Assembly (NCBI GenBank): GCA_027486555.1
Contig: JAIXOX010000013.1
Location: 44,330 to 108,329, forward strand
Source: Comamonadaceae bacterium
GTDB taxonomy: Bacteria > Pseudomonadota > Gammaproteobacteria > Burkholderiales > Burkholderiaceae_C
Reading direction: 5' to 3'
Length of the DNA: 64,000 nucleotides
Shown piece by piece: positions 1 to 8,838 of the stretch. The translations under genes and the position numbers were made by a program. The stretch's first letter is position 1. Each line of letters starts with the position of its first letter. The notes below the pieces were generated by a model. That model was not told the origin of the DNA and searched no databases. It saw only the letters and a program-made list of their open reading frames with translations.

Positions 1-102
1 AGAAACGGCGGCCTGACTGACGCTGCGGCATTCCGCCACCTTCAGAAAGGCGGCCAGCATGTCGGTGGAGATGGGGCGTAACTGCCGTTCGGATGTGCTC
101 AT
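1..102 (-). CDS. LysR-family transcriptional regulator, N-terminal fragment (runs off window edge)
   Basis: Minus-strand ATG at 102; reads MSTSERQLRPISTDMLAAFLKVAECRSVSQAAVS, typical LysR HTH start. Confidence 0.7.
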   Translation of the reverse strand, partial: MSTSERQLRPISTDMLAAFLKVAECRSVSQAAVS

Positions 103-214
103 TGTTCGTGATTCATAAACAATCGATTTGCATTACAGCAGTTGTTTTGACGCGGGTCAATTTTTAAACTGGCATCGCGATTGTTCATGAAACCATACAA
201 ACCACGGAGACAAC

Positions 215-859
215 ATGAAAATTCACGCAGACCCGATCACCGTCAATTGCAAAAAAGTGCTGGCAGGATTGCAGCTGATGGGTGCCCCCTACGAGTTGGT
301 GCACGTTGACTACTTCAAGGGGGAGCAAAAACTGGAACCCTTTGTCAGTCTGAACCCCAACGCGTCTTTGCCAGCCATGGTCGACGGCGATTTGGAGCTC
401 TGGGAGTCCAACGCCATCTTGCAGTACGCGGCAGACAAAACAGGCCACGCATCATCGTACCCCCAGGATTTGAAAACCCGTGCCGACATCAACCGCTGGT
501 TGCTGTGGGAGTCTTCCAGCTGGTTTCCAAGCTGTTATGTCTTCCTGGTGGAAAACTGCGTCAAGCCACTGCTGGGCGGCGCGCCTGACCCGGAAGTTCT
601 GGCGGCGCAGGAGGCTCAGTTTCACAAGCTGGCGGGTATTTTGGACCAACGCCTGGCATCCAGCCGCTGGGTGTGTGGTGACCAAGTCACCATTGCAGAC
701 ATCGCCTTGGCTGCCCCCTTGCATTTGCACGGTTGGCAAAAGTTGCCTTTGGGCCCCCACAAAAACCTGTCACGCTGGCTGCTGCAAGACATCGAGGCCT
801 TGCCTTGCTGGCAGAACACCATGGTGTACGAAGGCTTCACCACCCAAAAAACGAATTGA
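215..859 (+). CDS. glutathione S-transferase family protein
   Basis: ORF 214 aa; GST N-domain pattern (NPNASLPAMVDGDLELWESNAILQYAAD). Confidence 0.93.
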   Translation: MKIHADPITVNCKKVLAGLQLMGAPYELVHVDYFKGEQKLEPFVSLNPNASLPAMVDGDLELWESNAILQYAADKTGHASSYPQDLKTRADINRWLLWESSSWFPSCYVFLVENCVKPLLGGAPDPEVLAAQEAQFHKLAGILDQRLASSRWVCGDQVTIADIALAAPLHLHGWQKLPLGPHKNLSRWLLQDIEALPCWQNTMVYEGFTTQKTN

Positions 860-867
860 CATCACCC

Positions 868-1686
868 ATGACCGATTTGCACGCCGTCCGCGCGACTCTG
901 AATTACTCCGAGGACAACGGCCAACCGCCGGATTATTATTTTTACGAACCCGACCCGAGCGTGAAGATCAATCCGCCGGGGACGGACGTGCATGAGGTGG
1001 CCATTCACGATGCTTGGCCTTTGCGACATGACATCCGTCTGGACAAGGAGGGCTTTGAGTTGCATGACTTTGACCCCTCCTTCAAGGACTTTGCCGACGA
1101 AGCGAAGGTCAAGCAGCTGTTCTATCAGCAGGTGGTGGATTTTGTGAAGGCCCACACCGGGGCCAAGCGGGTGGAGGTTTTTGACCACACCATCCGGCAG
1201 CGCTTGCCCGCCGATCTGAAGCAGCAAACCGAGATCCAAAGGCCCGCTGTCTTGTTGGTTCACAGCGATTACACGGTCAAGAGTGGGCCGCAAAGGGTCC
1301 ACGACATACTGCCCGATGACGCCCCGCAGCTGCTGCAAGGCCGGGTGGCTTTTTACAACGTGTGGAAGCCGCTGTACCAACGGGTTGAAGAGTTGCCCTT
1401 GGCCATGTGTGATGCCTCGACACACGACGAGGGCGACATGCTGCGCATGGAGCTCAAGTACCTGGACAGAACGGGTGAAATTTACGTGATGCGGCATTCT
1501 CCCAAACACCGCTGGATGTTTTTTCCATTCATGGAGGCCCACCACGCCTTGTTGCTCAAAACCTATGACTCGGCCACCGATGGTCGCTGCCGGTTCATGG
1601 GGCATTCGGCTTTTGAGCACCCCGATACCGCGCCTGACGCCCTCAAACGCGAAAGCATCGAAGTGCGCACGATGGCGTTTTTCTGA
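868..1686 (+). CDS. CmcJ/NvfI (AsaB-like) family oxidoreductase/hydroxylase
   Basis: ORF from ATG 868 (MTDLHAVRATLNYSEDNG...); motifs VFDHTIRQR, VHSDYT, FYNVWKPL resemble the CmcJ/NvfI family. Confidence 0.8.
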   Translation: MTDLHAVRATLNYSEDNGQPPDYYFYEPDPSVKINPPGTDVHEVAIHDAWPLRHDIRLDKEGFELHDFDPSFKDFADEAKVKQLFYQQVVDFVKAHTGAKRVEVFDHTIRQRLPADLKQQTEIQRPAVLLVHSDYTVKSGPQRVHDILPDDAPQLLQGRVAFYNVWKPLYQRVEELPLAMCDASTHDEGDMLRMELKYLDRTGEIYVMRHSPKHRWMFFPFMEAHHALLLKTYDSATDGRCRFMGHSAFEHPDTAPDALKRESIEVRTMAFF

Positions 1687-1758
1687 ACGGTTTTGCCTTG
1701 TGGCGGGCAAGCAAGCGCCCTACGATGCTGGCTTCTTCCTTTTTAGCAGACTTGACCC

Positions 1759-3027
1759 ATGAGCCAGCCTGGTGCGCGTTCCGAATTCACAGCCCGGTAT
1801 TTCGTTGAAAGCACGGTGCCCTCCGACAAAGTGGCCGAAATCATTGCCGGAGAGCAGTCCAGTGGCACCTTTGTCACCTTGCCGGGCGAAACCGCGCAAT
1901 TGAAAGAGCGCTCGCGTGCCCGGGTCACCCGTGTGCTGCCGATGTCGGCCAGCGCGCAGCCCACGCTGCACAGTGCTGTGCTGCAGCGCCAGGGGCTGAA
2001 CAGGCCTTTTGAGCGGGCCGAAATCGAGATTGCGTTTCCGGTGGACAACGTGGGGGCCAATTTGCCTTCGCTCTTGGCCACGGTGGCGGGCAATTTGTTT
2101 GAGCTCGGTGAGGTCACGGCTTTGCGCTTGCTCGATCTGGATTTGTCGCCTGCTTATGCCGCAGAGTTTCAGGGGCCTGCGTTTGGCATCGAGGGCACGC
2201 GCCAGTTGGCGGGTGTGCACGGGCGACCCTTGGTGGGCACGATCGTCAAACCCAGCATTGGCTTGAGTGCCGAGCAAACGGCGCAGTTGGTGGATTCGCT
2301 GTGCGCTGCGGGGATTGATTTCATCAAGGACGATGAATTGATGGCCAATGCGCCTTACGAGCCGTTTGCTGCGCGGCTGGCGGCGGTGATGCCGGTGCTG
2401 CACCGCCATGCCGATCGTTTGGGGCGCATGCCGATGTATGCCTTCAATGTGTCAGGCTCGATCGATGACATGCTCCGCCAAAGCGATGCTGTGGCGGTTG
2501 CCGGCGGCACCTGTGTCATGGTCAGCGTCAATTGGGTGGGTTTTGCCGGGGTGGAGCATTTGCGCAAGAACACCGCTTTGCCCATTCATGGCCACCGCAA
2601 TGGTTGGGGCGCCTTGACGCGCCACCCCGGCTTGGGGTTTTCTTTTGCGGCCTACCAAAAGTTGTGGCGGCTGGCGGGGGTGGACCATTTGCATGTGAAT
2701 GGCCCCAGCAGCAAATTTTGGGAGCCCGATGCGTCGGTGTTTGCCAATGCGCAGGACTGCTTGCGTCCGTTTGCAGGCTTGCTGCCTTTGATGCCTGTTT
2801 TTTCTTCTGGTCAGTGGGCCGGGTTGGCCCCGGAAATTTACCGACAGCTGGCCTCTTGCGACCTGATGCATTTGGCTGGTGGGGGCATCATTGGCCACCC
2901 CGATGGCACCGCCGCCGGTGTGCAAAGCATGCGCCAGGCTTGGGAGGCGGCCGTTGCGGGTGTGGACCTGCAGCAGGCCGCCGTCAGTCACAGCGCTTTG
3001 GCCCGGGCTTTGTCGCATTTTGGGTGA
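1759..3027 (+). CDS. RuBisCO-like protein (RuBisCO large-subunit superfamily, non-carboxylating clade likely; OiaC/OiaX-like candidate)
   Basis: 422 aa; GTIVKPSIGL, DFIKDDELMANAP, HGHRNGWG, HVNGPSSKFWE, GGGIIGHPDGTAAGVQSMRQAWEAA match RuBisCO-superfamily motifs; followed directly by a DUF1537 kinase. Confidence 0.93.
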   Translation: MSQPGARSEFTARYFVESTVPSDKVAEIIAGEQSSGTFVTLPGETAQLKERSRARVTRVLPMSASAQPTLHSAVLQRQGLNRPFERAEIEIAFPVDNVGANLPSLLATVAGNLFELGEVTALRLLDLDLSPAYAAEFQGPAFGIEGTRQLAGVHGRPLVGTIVKPSIGLSAEQTAQLVDSLCAAGIDFIKDDELMANAPYEPFAARLAAVMPVLHRHADRLGRMPMYAFNVSGSIDDMLRQSDAVAVAGGTCVMVSVNWVGFAGVEHLRKNTALPIHGHRNGWGALTRHPGLGFSFAAYQKLWRLAGVDHLHVNGPSSKFWEPDASVFANAQDCLRPFAGLLPLMPVFSSGQWAGLAPEIYRQLASCDLMHLAGGGIIGHPDGTAAGVQSMRQAWEAAVAGVDLQQAAVSHSALARALSHFG

Positions 3028-3035
3028 GCTGACGC

Positions 3036-4448
3036 ATGACTGAACCCACACCCACACCAGCCAACGCCATGCGGCTGGCTTTTTATGGCGACGATTTCAC
3101 AGGCTCGACCGATGCGCTGGAGGTACTGAGCTTTGCGGGGCTTCGTTGCGCCTTGTTTTTGCAGGTGCCCAGTGCGGCCTTGCTCGAGGCCTTGGGGCCG
3201 TTTGACGCCGTGGGCGTTGCCGGTCACAGCCGCGCCATGAGCCCGGAAGAAATGGACGAGCAGTTGCCGCCTGTTTTGGCCGCTTTGGCCCGGTTGCCGG
3301 TGCCCTTGGTGCATTACAAGGTGTGCTCGACTTTTGACAGCCATCCCGATGTGGGCAGCATCGGGCATGTGATGGATTTGGCGCGCCAGGCCTTTGGTCC
3401 CGGGGTGATTCCGGTGGTGGCGGCCAACCCGGCCTTGGCCCGTTATTGCGTTTTTGGGCACTTGTTTGCGCGTTCGGCAACAGATGGCCAGGTGCATCGA
3501 ATTGACCGCCATCCCATCATGCGTGTGCATCCTGTGACGCCCATGACCGAGTCTGACCTGGCCAAGCATCTGTCCATGCAAACGCGCCAAACGGTGGCGG
3601 GTGTCACGCTGCCCGTTTTTGAGCGGTCTGAGGCGCAACAAGATGCCGAGGTGGACGCCTTGCTGGCGTCGTCCTGCGAGGCTTTGCTGTTCGATGGCAC
3701 CCGGCCGGAACACCTGACGGCCACCGGGCGGCATTTGTCGCGTTTGTCGGCTTTGAGCCCGGGGCCGATGTTTGCAGTGGGCTCCTCGGGCCTGGAGTAC
3801 GCCCTGACGCAATGGTGGCGTCAAGGTTCCCATACGCCATGGCCTGCGCAGGCCGCGTCTTTTGAAGGGTTTGCGGACGTTCCTCAGGTGTTGGTGGTGT
3901 CGGCCAGTGCTTCGGCCTTGAGCGCGCAGCAGGTCGATGTGGCCGTGCAGGCGGGCTTTGCCGAGGTGGCTTTGGATGTGTGTGCATGGCTCACGCAGCG
4001 CGAGCTGGCCTTGGCGGACATGGCCCAAGTGATCGTGTCGGCTTGGCACAGCGGGCGCAGCGTGGTGGTGCACACGGCGCGCGGCACGGGGGATGCGCGC
4101 TTCGCTCAATTGCGCGAGCGTTTGATGGCCTCGGGGCTGTCTCAGGCGCAGGCTGCGCTGCAAGGCGGGCGTTTGGTGGGCGAGTGCTTGGGTGAGTTGA
4201 CCGAGCGGGTGTTGCAAACCGTGGAGGTGCGACGTTTGCTGCTGTCGGGTGGCGACACATCGAGCGCCATCATGCAGCGGCTGGGCCCGCAGGCTTTGCA
4301 GGTGCTGGCACGCTTGGCGCCGGGTGCGCCTTTGTGCAAGCTCTTGTCCGACAAGCCCCATTTGCGCCAGCTCGAGGTCGCCTTGAAAGGCGGTCAAATG
4401 GGGTCGGCTGATTTTTTTGTCCAGGCTTTAAGGGGGCGCGAGGTTTGA
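3036..4448 (+). CDS. four-carbon acid sugar kinase family protein (DUF1537; OiaK/OtnK-like)
   Basis: FYGDDFTGSTDALE start motif, HYKVCSTFDSHPDVGSIG, LLLSGGDTSSAIMQRLG. Confidence 0.92.
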   Translation: MTEPTPTPANAMRLAFYGDDFTGSTDALEVLSFAGLRCALFLQVPSAALLEALGPFDAVGVAGHSRAMSPEEMDEQLPPVLAALARLPVPLVHYKVCSTFDSHPDVGSIGHVMDLARQAFGPGVIPVVAANPALARYCVFGHLFARSATDGQVHRIDRHPIMRVHPVTPMTESDLAKHLSMQTRQTVAGVTLPVFERSEAQQDAEVDALLASSCEALLFDGTRPEHLTATGRHLSRLSALSPGPMFAVGSSGLEYALTQWWRQGSHTPWPAQAASFEGFADVPQVLVVSASASALSAQQVDVAVQAGFAEVALDVCAWLTQRELALADMAQVIVSAWHSGRSVVVHTARGTGDARFAQLRERLMASGLSQAQAALQGGRLVGECLGELTERVLQTVEVRRLLLSGGDTSSAIMQRLGPQALQVLARLAPGAPLCKLLSDKPHLRQLEVALKGGQMGSADFFVQALRGREV

Positions 4449-4504
4449 ACGCGGTTGCCGCGGTCGAACTGGGTGTTCTGTTGGCCAATGAATAGAGGGT
4501 GTGT

Positions 4505-5278
4505 ATGACGTTGTCAGCTTCAAATGGGCGTGTGGCCCTGGTGACCGGTGGGGCCAAAGGGATTGGCGCTGAAGTGGGTCATGCTTTGGCCGCCAAGGGG
4601 TTCAAGGTTTGGGTGGCCGACAAAGATGTACAAAGTGCACAGGCTTGGGCGGCAGCGCTGCAACAGCAAGGGGGGCAAGCCCAAGCCGTGTTGCTGGATG
4701 TGGCCGATCCGGCCTCGGTGGCGCAGGTGTTTGCGGCCGTGGAGGCGCAAGATGGGCGCTGTGATGTGCTGGTCAACAGTGCTGGCATCGCCAAGGTTTT
4801 CCCCTTCCTAGATTTCCCTTTGGACAACTTCGTAGCCACCATGGCGGTCAATGTGACGGGGACTTTGCTGTGCGCCCAACACGCCGCCCGGCTGATGTTG
4901 CCTCAGCGTTGGGGTCGCATTGTGAACATCGCTTCGGTGGCGGGTTTGCGGGCGGTGGGCAAGGGGCGAACGGCCTATGGCACCTCCAAAGGGGCGGTGG
5001 TGGCCTTGACCCGGCAAATGGCGGTGGAGTTGGCCGAGCATGGCATCACGGCCAATGCGGTGTGCCCCGGACCGGTGGACACGCCCATGACGCGCGAGTT
5101 GCACTCCGAGCAGTTTCGCGTCGAATACGCCAAGGCCATTCCCATGGCGCGGTATGGCCTGACCAGCGAGATTGCGGCGGCGGTGATGTACCTGGTGTCT
5201 GATGAAGCCAGCTATACCACGGGTGTGGCTTTGCCGGTCGATGGCGGTTTCATGTCGGCCGGTGCGCCAGGCTTGTGA
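4505..5278 (+). CDS. SDR family NAD(P)-dependent oxidoreductase
   Basis: TGGAKGIGAEV Rossmann motif, NSAGIA, YGTSKGAV active site, PVDGGFMSAG C-terminus. Confidence 0.95.
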   Translation: MTLSASNGRVALVTGGAKGIGAEVGHALAAKGFKVWVADKDVQSAQAWAAALQQQGGQAQAVLLDVADPASVAQVFAAVEAQDGRCDVLVNSAGIAKVFPFLDFPLDNFVATMAVNVTGTLLCAQHAARLMLPQRWGRIVNIASVAGLRAVGKGRTAYGTSKGAVVALTRQMAVELAEHGITANAVCPGPVDTPMTRELHSEQFRVEYAKAIPMARYGLTSEIAAAVMYLVSDEASYTTGVALPVDGGFMSAGAPGL

Positions 5279-5318
5279 GTGCGTGTTCATGCAAGGCCAG
5301 AGAGATAAGGAGTGACAG

Positions 5319-6209
5319 ATGCCGCCTGATATGAAGTTTGTGGATACCGATGTGTTGCGCATCGGCTACCAAGAGTGGAACCCGAGCGCCCAGCGCTCGG
5401 TGATTTTGTTGCACGGTTGGCCCGACAGTGTGCGCACTTGGTCGGGGGTGACGCCTTTGCTGGCAGAACAAGGCTGGCGTGTGGTGGTGCCAGCCTTGCG
5501 TGGGTTTTCGCCCACACGGTTTTTGCACCCTGAGACGCCGCGCAGTGGGCAGATTTCTGCCTTGGGTCGCGATGTGCTCGATTTGATCGAGCGGCTGCAC
5601 TTGAATCAACCGGCTTTGGTGGGCCATGACTGGGGTGCCCGTGCGGCCGCCAGCGCTTGTGCTTTGCGGCCGGGCGTGGCCAGCCACTTGGTCATGATGT
5701 CGGTGGCCTATGGCACCAATTTGCCCTCGCAAAATCTGTCGCTGACGCAGGTGCGCAACTATTGGTACCACTGGTTCATGGCCACGCCCCGGGGGCAACG
5801 TGAGGTGCGTGAGCGGGGGACTGCCTTTGCCAAAATCATGTGGGACACCTGGTCGCCAGCCGGTTGGTATGACGATCAGGAATTCGAGGCCACGGCCGAA
5901 GTGTTTGCCAACGAAGACTGGCCAGAGGTGACGCTTCACTCTTACCAGCACCGCTGGGGGCACGCCCCGGGCGATCCGCGTTATGCCGCCGAAGAAGAAG
6001 CTTTGAGCCGTGTCTTGCCCCTGGATGTGCCCACTTTGATGTTGCATGGCGGCGTGGATGGCGTGAACCCTGCGTCAACATCCGAGGGGCAAGCACCGCT
6101 TTTTCTCAACCGGTATGAACGCAAGGTGCTGCCCGCGTGTGGGCATTTTCCGCAGCGTGAAGACCCTCTACAAGTGGCCCAAGAACTGATCCGGTTTTTG
6201 TCTGCCTGA
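5319..6209 (+). CDS. alpha/beta hydrolase (epoxide-hydrolase-like)
   Basis: LLHGWPDSVRTW, VGHDWGARAA nucleophile elbow, CGHFPQREDP histidine region. Confidence 0.92.
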   Translation: MPPDMKFVDTDVLRIGYQEWNPSAQRSVILLHGWPDSVRTWSGVTPLLAEQGWRVVVPALRGFSPTRFLHPETPRSGQISALGRDVLDLIERLHLNQPALVGHDWGARAAASACALRPGVASHLVMMSVAYGTNLPSQNLSLTQVRNYWYHWFMATPRGQREVRERGTAFAKIMWDTWSPAGWYDDQEFEATAEVFANEDWPEVTLHSYQHRWGHAPGDPRYAAEEEALSRVLPLDVPTLMLHGGVDGVNPASTSEGQAPLFLNRYERKVLPACGHFPQREDPLQVAQELIRFLSA

Positions 6210-6325
6210 ACGTTTGCAAACACCAACCGCAGCCTTTCGGTGGGCATGGCGCAGCGGGGTGTTGACTGGTGCAGGATGGTTTTGGGCGCGCAGGGCGGTA
6301 CGGTCTTGGTGCGCACACTGAGAAA

Positions 6326-7165
6326 TCAGACCCGGTACAACTGGCTCATGCGGGCAATCTCGGCCTGCACCATGGTGCGCAGGGCCAAGGGTTTGACCAC
6401 TTCGACTTCACCACCAAAGCGCAAGATGTCGCCGATCAGTTCACGTTCGTCGGCGTAAGGCAGGCGCAGGGTGAAGCTGCCATCGGCGTTCAGTTGGCCT
6501 TGTTGCTGGGCATGCCAGCTTTCGTGTTTCACCCTCCCCGAGCGGGCTGCGCTGAAGCGCAATTCGGCCCAGTCTTTGGGGCTGCCGGCAAAGATGCCGT
6601 AGCCACCGTCGAGCTGGTGGCGCATGGCTTGCAGGTCGATGTTCTTGGCGTCCTTGTCCAGCACGGTGGCGTTTTCGATGGCGTCGATCGAGAAGCTGCG
6701 GACTTCTTTGCGCAGGTGGCACCAGGCGTCGGCATACCAGTTGTCGCGGTAGTGGATGAGTTGTTGTGGCGAGATGTCGCGCTCGATGGTTTGGCCGCTC
6801 AGCCGGTTGTGGTGCTGGATGCGCACTTGTTTGCGCTCGAAGGTGGCTTTGGCCACATGCTCAAAAGCCGTCAGCGGCAGGTGGCGTTTGCCAGCGTGTA
6901 CGGCTCGCACACGTTGGGTCAGCAGTTGCGGGTCCAGGCCTTGGTGGCTGAGCATGTCATCGAGCCGCTTGCGCAAGGGCTGAAGCTTGGGGCCAAGCAG
7001 GCCGGGGTTGAGCTGCTCGATCATGGTCTGGATGGTCATGAGCGCGAGGATTTCGTCCTGGCTGAACCAAAAACCGGGAAGTTCGGTGGCGTTGTCGGGT
7101 TTTTCAAGCCGGTAGCCGCTCAATTCGCGGTCAAACACAATGGGGGAGTTGAGCCGGTCACGCAT
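6326..7165 (-). pseudogene. WYL-domain transcriptional regulator lacking its N-terminal HTH (5'-truncated at a repeat element)
   Basis: ORF begins at MRDRLNSPIVFDRELSGYRLE, which normally follows the HTH in WYL regulators; upstream sequence switches at ~7174 to REP-like repeat. Confidence 0.75.
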
Positions 7166-7173
7166 GTCGTCCG

Positions 7174-7199
7174 TGTGGGAGCCCCGCCCCCGGGGCGAT
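7174..7199. repeat. REP-like half element (copy A)
   Basis: TGTGGGAGCCCCGCCCCCGGGGCGAT; hairpin GCCCCG-CCCC-CGGGGC. Confidence 0.8.
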
Positions 7200-7211
7200 G
7201 CCTGCCTTATC

Positions 7212-7285
7212 TAGGAGCCCCGCCCTCGGGGCGATGGGTGGTGGTCTGCGAGGCATATCGCGACGAGGGCGTCGCTCCTACAGGG
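7212..7285. repeat. BIME-like element (copy B): two inverted REP hairpins
   Basis: TAGGAGCCCCGCCCTCGGGGCGAT...GGTCTGCG...TCGCGACGAGGGCGTCGCTCCTACAG. Confidence 0.85.
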
Positions 7286-7329
7286 GAAGTGCCGGCCTTT
7301 GTGGCCATGCAGGGGAATGCCTGCCATTT

Positions 7330-7392
7330 GTAGGAGCCCCGCCCCCGGGGCGATGGGTCGTGGTCTGCGCGCCATATCGCTGCGGCGCGCAT
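7330..7392. repeat. REP-like element with degenerate right half (copy C)
   Basis: GTAGGAGCCCCGCCCCCGGGGCGATGGGTCGTGGTCTGCG followed by a diverged right arm. Confidence 0.75.
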
Positions 7393-7413
7393 CCCAACAA
7401 GAAAGGACGCTTG

Positions 7414-7788
7414 ATGCCCAAAACACGAATTAAACCCACCGCGACGGATTGGGATCGCGTCAAGCGAGAGGCTTTGCAGGATGCGCCGATTGCACATGGT
7501 GCAGCCGATGGTCCTTATGACCCCAATGATGCGGCAGCAGTGGCCGCATATTGGCAACAAGCGAACATCAAGCGGGGGCGCGGTCGGCCGACCGGAGCCG
7601 TGAAGCGTCCTGCGCTGAACATGCGGATTGACGCCGATGTCCTCGAAGCTTTCAAGGCGACGGGACAAGGCTGGCAAACCCGCATCAATGCGGCATTGCG
7701 CCAAGCCGTCGCACATGGCTTTTCTAAAGCGCAGTGCCTCTTAAAGATCGTTGCGCAAAAAAAGGGGCAGCAGACCGTGACCTGCTGA
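7414..7788 (+). CDS. BrnA-type antitoxin (DUF4415), no adjacent BrnT toxin
   Basis: RPALNMRIDADVLEAFKATGQGWQTRINAALRQAV resembles the BrnA C-terminal fold; RBS gaaagga before ATG 7414. Confidence 0.8.
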   Translation: MPKTRIKPTATDWDRVKREALQDAPIAHGAADGPYDPNDAAAVAAYWQQANIKRGRGRPTGAVKRPALNMRIDADVLEAFKATGQGWQTRINAALRQAVAHGFSKAQCLLKIVAQKKGQQTVTC

Positions 7789-7799
7789 CCTTTCAAAAA

Positions 7800-8804
7800 T
7801 CAAACCTTCGCGTGGTAACTGGTCACGCGCTCAACTTCGTTTTTGGAGCCGAGCATGACGCTCACGCGTTCGTGCAGTTGGCTCGGTTGCAGGTCGAGGA
7901 TGCGGGTCTTGCCGTTGGTGGCGGCACCACCGGCTTGCTCGACCAGCCAGCTCATGGGGTTGGCTTCGTACATCAGGCGCAGCTTGCCGGCTTTGTGCGG
8001 TTCGCGCTTGTCCCAGGGGTACATGAAGACGCCGCCACGGGTCAGGATGCGGTGCACATCGGCCACCATGCTGGCGACCCAGCGCATGTTGAAGTCCTTG
8101 CCGCGTGGGCCTTCTTTGCCTTGCAGGCATTCGTCGATGTAGCGGCGCACGGGCTCGTCCCAGTGGCGCATATTGCTCATGTTGATGGCGAACTCTTTGG
8201 TATCGGCAGGAATTTGCACGTCTTCATGGGTGAGCACAAAAGAGCCTTGCTCGCGGTCCAGGGTGAACATGACCACGCCGTCGCCCACGGTGAGCACCAG
8301 GGTGGTTTGCGGTCCATACACGCAATAGCCTGCGGCCACTTGCTGCTTGCCCGCTTGCAGGAAGTCCTGCTCGGTCACGCCTTGGCTGCCTTCGGGCTTT
8401 TTGAGCACGCTGAAGATGGTGCCGATGCTGACGTTGACGTCGATGTTCGAAGACCCGTCCAGAGGATCAAACAGCAGCAGGTATTCGCCTTGCGGGTAGC
8501 GGTTGGGCACCAGGTAGATGCTGTCCATTTCTTCGGATGCCATGGCCGCGAGGTGTCCGCCCCATTCGTTGGCTTCAAGCAGCACTTCGTTGGCAATAAT
8601 GTCGAGCTTCTTTTGCACCTCGCCTTGCACGTTCTCGCTTTCGGCCGTGCCCAACACGCCGCCCAAAGCACCTTTGTTCACAGCGTGGCTGATGCTCTTG
8701 CAGGCTCGGGCCACCACTTCGAGCAGCAAGCGCAAGTCAGCCGGAATGTGGCCTTTGTCGCGTTGTTGCTCCACCAGGTAGCGGGAGAGGGAAATTTTGC
8801 TCAT
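7800..8804 (-). CDS. fbp: fructose-1,6-bisphosphatase class I
   Basis: [41 protein letters not shown]. Confidence 0.97.
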   Translation of the reverse strand: MSKISLSRYLVEQQRDKGHIPADLRLLLEVVARACKSISHAVNKGALGGVLGTAESENVQGEVQKKLDIIANEVLLEANEWGGHLAAMASEEMDSIYLVPNRYPQGEYLLLFDPLDGSSNIDVNVSIGTIFSVLKKPEGSQGVTEQDFLQAGKQQVAAGYCVYGPQTTLVLTVGDGVVMFTLDREQGSFVLTHEDVQIPADTKEFAINMSNMRHWDEPVRRYIDECLQGKEGPRGKDFNMRWVASMVADVHRILTRGGVFMYPWDKREPHKAGKLRLMYEANPMSWLVEQAGGAATNGKTRILDLQPSQLHERVSVMLGSKNEVERVTSYHAKV

Positions 8805-8838
8805 GGACTTTCCTTGAATCGGTTTGGGCAGCGTCAGT

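Noticed and set aside
733-1686. 317-aa ORF start for the CmcJ-like gene at 733
   Set aside because: The extension overlaps the GST gene out of frame; ATG at 868 after the GST stop fits the family N-terminus.
2988-4397. 469-aa minus-strand ORF opposite the DUF1537 kinase
   Set aside because: Arg/His/Gln-rich shadow frame; the plus strand has recognisable kinase motifs.
7174-7392. CRISPR-like array
   Set aside because: Copies are few, irregularly spaced, of unequal length, and each contains inverted hairpins typical of REP/BIME, with no spacers or cas genes.
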